Shown here: one piece after another, positions 19,032 to 21,627 of the stretch
Layout: every line of letters starts with the position of its first letter
Position numbering within the stretch: the first letter of the stretch is position 1
Source of the DNA: JANXYW01 sp964458665
GTDB taxonomy: Bacteria > Chloroflexota > Dehalococcoidia > DSTF01 > JACRBR01
DNA length: 21,627 nucleotides
NCBI GenBank assembly: GCA_964458665.1
Contig: CAYWOO010000072.1
Span: forward strand, 1-21,627
Direction of reading: 5' to 3'
Notes under the pieces: model-generated
What the model saw: the letters and a program-made list of their open reading frames with translations, nothing else
Database searches by the model: none
What the model was told of the DNA's origin: nothing
Translations under genes and position numbers: made by a program

Positions 19032-21627
19032 ATGTCCGCTTCCATGGACAGCTATCGCAGCCGCACCGCGCTAGCCGTCGGCGCCCGCAGCGTCGACATC
19101 TACCGGCTCGACGCCCTTGAACGTGCGGGCGTCGGCCATGTCGCGCGGCTCCCGTTCTCACTGAAGATCCTCCTGGAAAACCTGCTCCGGAACGAGGACG
19201 GGCGCTCCGTCAGCCGGGACGACATCGCCGCGCTCGCCGCGTGGGATCCGAGTCTCCCCTCCGACAAGGAGGTGCAGTTTCGCCCCGCGCGGGTGCTGTT
19301 GCAGGACTTCACCGGCGTCCCTTGCGTGGTGGACCTCGCGGCGATGCGCGACGCCATCCGCGACCTCGGTGGTGATCCGCGGCGCATCAATCCACTCCAG
19401 CAATCCGATCTCGTCATCGACCACTCGGTGCAGATCGACCAGTTCGGCACGGCCGGATCGTTCGCCTTCAATGCAAACCGGGAGATGGAGCGCAACCGCG
19501 AGCGCTACCAGTTCCTGCGGTGGGGACAGGAGGTGTTCGACAACTTCCGCGTCGTCCCGCCCGATACCGGCATTGTCCACCAGGTGAACCTGGAGTACCT
19601 GGCCGGCGTCGTCTTCGAGAAGCAAGAGGACGGCGCAACCGTCGCCTACCCCGACACGGTCGTTGGCGCTGACTCGCACACAACGATGATCAACGGGCTT
19701 GGCGTGCTCGGCTGGGGCGTCGGCGGCATCGAGGCGGAGGCGGCGATGCTCGGCCAGCCGATGCCGATGCTCACGCCGGAAGTCATCGGCTTCGAGTTCA
19801 CGGGCGCGCTGCGGGAAGGCACCACGGCGACGGATCTCGTGCTCGTTGTGACGCAGATGCTGCGGGCGAAGGGTGTCGTCGGCAAGTTCGTCGAGTTCTA
19901 CGGCAGCGGCCTCTCGTCGCTGCCGCTGCCTGACCGTGCGACGATCGCCAACATGGCGCCGGAGTACGGCGCGACCATCGGGTTCTTCCCGTGCGACGCC
20001 GAGACGCTGGCGTACTTGCGGTTCACCGGCCGCCCCGAGCCGCTCGTGAGGCTCGTCGAGGCGTACACGCAGGCGCAGGGCATCTTCCGCACGGATGCCA
20101 CGCCCGAACCGCTCTTCACGAGCACGCTGCACCTCGATCTGGGCGAAGTCGAGTCCAGCATCGCCGGGCCGAAGCGCCCGCAGGACCGCGTGCGCGTCGC
20201 CGATGCGAAGCGCGAATGGCGCAAGAGTCTCGCCTCGATGATTGATGGGCAGGCGCCCAACGTCGATGCGCAGCGCCTCAGTGCGTGGGTTGCCGAGGGC
20301 GGCGCCACGGGCCAACCGGCGCCGAGTCCGTTCGCGCCCGTCACATGCAACGATGGCGCGCGGTCGTTCCACGTCACGCACGGCTCGATCGTCATCGCGG
20401 CGATCACATCGTGCACGAACACGTCGAATCCGCAAGTGATGATCGCCGCCGGCCTGCTCGCAAGGAACGCCGTCGAGCGTGGTCTCGCGACGAAGCCCTG
20501 GGTAAAGACAAGCCTCGCGCCGGGGTCGAAGGTTGTGACCGACTACCTCAACGAGGCGGGTCTCATGACCTACCTCGAAGCGCTGGGCTTCTACCTGGTC
20601 GGATATGGCTGCACGACATGCATCGGCAACTCCGGCCCGCTGCCGCCGCACATCTCCGACGCGATCCGCGAAGGCAACCTCGTCGCTGCGTCGGTGCTTT
20701 CCGGCAACCGTAACTTCGAGGGCCGCATCCAACAGGAGATCAAGGCGAACTATCTCGCATCGCCGCCGCTCGTCGTGGCGTATGCGCTGGCCGGCACGAT
20801 GGACATCGATCTTCATAACGAGCCGCTGGGCGCCGGCAAGGACGGATCGCCTGTATATCTCAGCGACATCTGGCCATCGCAGGCCCAGGTGCACGCGGCG
20901 GTACGCGGAGCGGTGAAGTCCGACATGTTCCGCGAGAAGTACCGCTACGTGTTCGAGGGTGAGGACGACTGGCGCAATCTCGACATACCGAAGGGTGAGC
21001 GTTTCGCGTGGGATCCGGAGTCGACCTACATCAAGCGTCCGCCCTACTTCGACGGCATGCCCGCCGAACCCCCACCGCCCGCCGATGTGCACAGCGCCCG
21101 CGTACTCGCGCTGCTGGGCGACTCCGTCACGACGGACCACATCTCGCCCGCCGGATCGATCCCGAAGGACACGCCCGCCGGCAAGTACCTGATGCAACTG
21201 GAGGTCGCGCCCGAGGACTTCAATTCGTACGGCACGCGACGCGGCAATCACGAGGTGATGGTGCGCGGCACGTTCGGAAACGTCCGCCTGCGCAACTTCC
21301 TCGCGCCAGGCACCGAGGGCGGATTCACGAAGCACTTGCCGGACGGCGAAGTGATGTCGATCTTCGACGCGTCGGAGAAGTATCGCGACGAGGGCGTGCC
21401 GCTAATCATCATCGCCGGCGCCGAATACGGCACTGGCTCATCGCGCGACTGGGCGGCGAAGGGCACAGCGCTGCTCGGCGTCAGCGCCGTCATCGCCAAG
21501 AGCTACGAGCGCATCCATCGCAGCAACCTCATCGGCATGGGTGTGCTGCCGCTGCAGTTCGAGCCTGGCGAGGACCGCGAGACGATCGGCCTCACCGGCC
21601 TGGAGCGCTACGACATTGAAGGCGTCG
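19032..21627 (+). CDS. acnA: Aconitate hydratase, AcnA/IRP type (3' truncated by the window)
   Basis: This cytoplasmic TCA-cycle enzyme interconverts citrate and isocitrate through a [4Fe-4S] cluster. About 865 of an expected ~900 residues are present and the gene runs off the right edge. The N-terminal regions include LPFSLKILLENLLRN, DHSVQIDQFGTAGSF, NREMERNRERYQFLRWGQ and GADSHTTMINGLGVLGWGVG. The cluster ligands are Cys461 in SCTNTSNP and Cys527/Cys530 in GYGCTTCIGNSGPL; their 66-residue spacing is that of the AcnA/IRP1 class rather than AcnB. The swivel domain has GDSVTTDHISPAGSI, SYGTRRGNHEVMVRGTF, and the substrate-binding GAEYGTGSSRDWAAKGT near the end. The ATG at 19032 is preceded by AAGGAG. 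It is transcribed away from the regulator pair with 255 bp between; no evidence links the two. Confidence 0.97.
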   Translation, partial: MSASMDSYRSRTALAVGARSVDIYRLDALERAGVGHVARLPFSLKILLENLLRNEDGRSVSRDDIAALAAWDPSLPSDKEVQFRPARVLLQDFTGVPCVVDLAAMRDAIRDLGGDPRRINPLQQSDLVIDHSVQIDQFGTAGSFAFNANREMERNRERYQFLRWGQEVFDNFRVVPPDTGIVHQVNLEYLAGVVFEKQEDGATVAYPDTVVGADSHTTMINGLGVLGWGVGGIEAEAAMLGQPMPMLTPEVIGFEFTGALREGTTATDLVLVVTQMLRAKGVVGKFVEFYGSGLSSLPLPDRATIANMAPEYGATIGFFPCDAETLAYLRFTGRPEPLVRLVEAYTQAQGIFRTDATPEPLFTSTLHLDLGEVESSIAGPKRPQDRVRVADAKREWRKSLASMIDGQAPNVDAQRLSAWVAEGGATGQPAPSPFAPVTCNDGARSFHVTHGSIVIAAITSCTNTSNPQVMIAAGLLARNAVERGLATKPWVKTSLAPGSKVVTDYLNEAGLMTYLEALGFYLVGYGCTTCIGNSGPLPPHISDAIREGNLVAASVLSGNRNFEGRIQQEIKANYLASPPLVVAYALAGTMDIDLHNEPLGAGKDGSPVYLSDIWPSQAQVHAAVRGAVKSDMFREKYRYVFEGEDDWRNLDIPKGERFAWDPESTYIKRPPYFDGMPAEPPPPADVHSARVLALLGDSVTTDHISPAGSIPKDTPAGKYLMQLEVAPEDFNSYGTRRGNHEVMVRGTFGNVRLRNFLAPGTEGGFTKHLPDGEVMSIFDASEKYRDEGVPLIIIAGAEYGTGSSRDWAAKGTALLGVSAVIAKSYERIHRSNLIGMGVLPLQFEPGEDRETIGLTGLERYDIEGV

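Noticed and set aside
19158..21335. Long open frame on the minus strand (725 codons) opposite the aconitase gene
   Set aside because: Arg/His/Asp-rich antisense shadow of a high-GC gene. The plus strand encodes an intact, motif-complete aconitase.

Overview
The window is a high-GC bacterial chromosome segment. It most resembles Chloroflexota (Dehalococcoidia-like or a related class). This is inferred from the overall protein style: Thr-Pro-rich linkers on secreted proteins, a PheS with a cysteine-rich insertion, a very long Ala-rich MacA-type adaptor, and frequent GTG/TTG starts. No rRNA, tRNA, CRISPR array, transposase or phage gene was recognised. Both ends are cut inside genes: pheS on the left and the aconitase gene on the right.

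Layout. 1-2766 (+): end of pheS, then pheT, a translation housekeeping operon. 2987-3613 (+): a small secreted protein of unknown function, ending at a strong hairpin shared with a convergent pair. 3692-4477 (-): a DinB/YfiT-like four-helix protein followed 9 bp later by a glutaredoxin-like protein. 4577-5743 (+, divergent): an acyl-CoA dehydrogenase-fold flavoprotein, probably a hydroxylase. 5745-5822: a heptamer-repeat hairpin between convergent genes. 5823-6419 (-): a lipoprotein with a degenerate metzincin motif. 6420-6844: a gene-free stretch with palindromic elements. 6845-8274 (-): a YdjM-like membrane protein and a short nucleotide-sugar dehydrogenase. 8572-12354 (-): two large secreted proteins, an LPxTG-type surface protein and a subtilisin-like protease. 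Each has a Thr-Pro-rich linker, and each gene ends at a hairpin terminator.

12572-17221 (+): a four-gene export operon. It contains a TetR regulator, a MacA/HlyD-like adaptor (TTG start overlapping the TetR stop), a MacB/LolD-type ATPase and a MacB/FtsX-type permease (ATGA overlap with the ATPase). The local TetR repressor probably senses a substrate of the exporter. 17274-18776 (-): two paralogous regulators in tandem, each with two winged-helix domains in one chain. They converge on the exporter operon, and a dyad-symmetric candidate operator lies just upstream of the first. 19032-end (+): an AcnA/IRP-type aconitate hydratase.

The most unusual items are the tandem pair of internally duplicated winged-helix regulators, the metzincin-like lipoprotein that seems to have lost its Met-turn segment, the oversized adaptor helical region, and several non-coding palindromic elements. 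I did not find a clearly new multi-gene system. The nearest candidates are the double-winged-helix regulator pair next to the exporter and the DinB/glutaredoxin pair.
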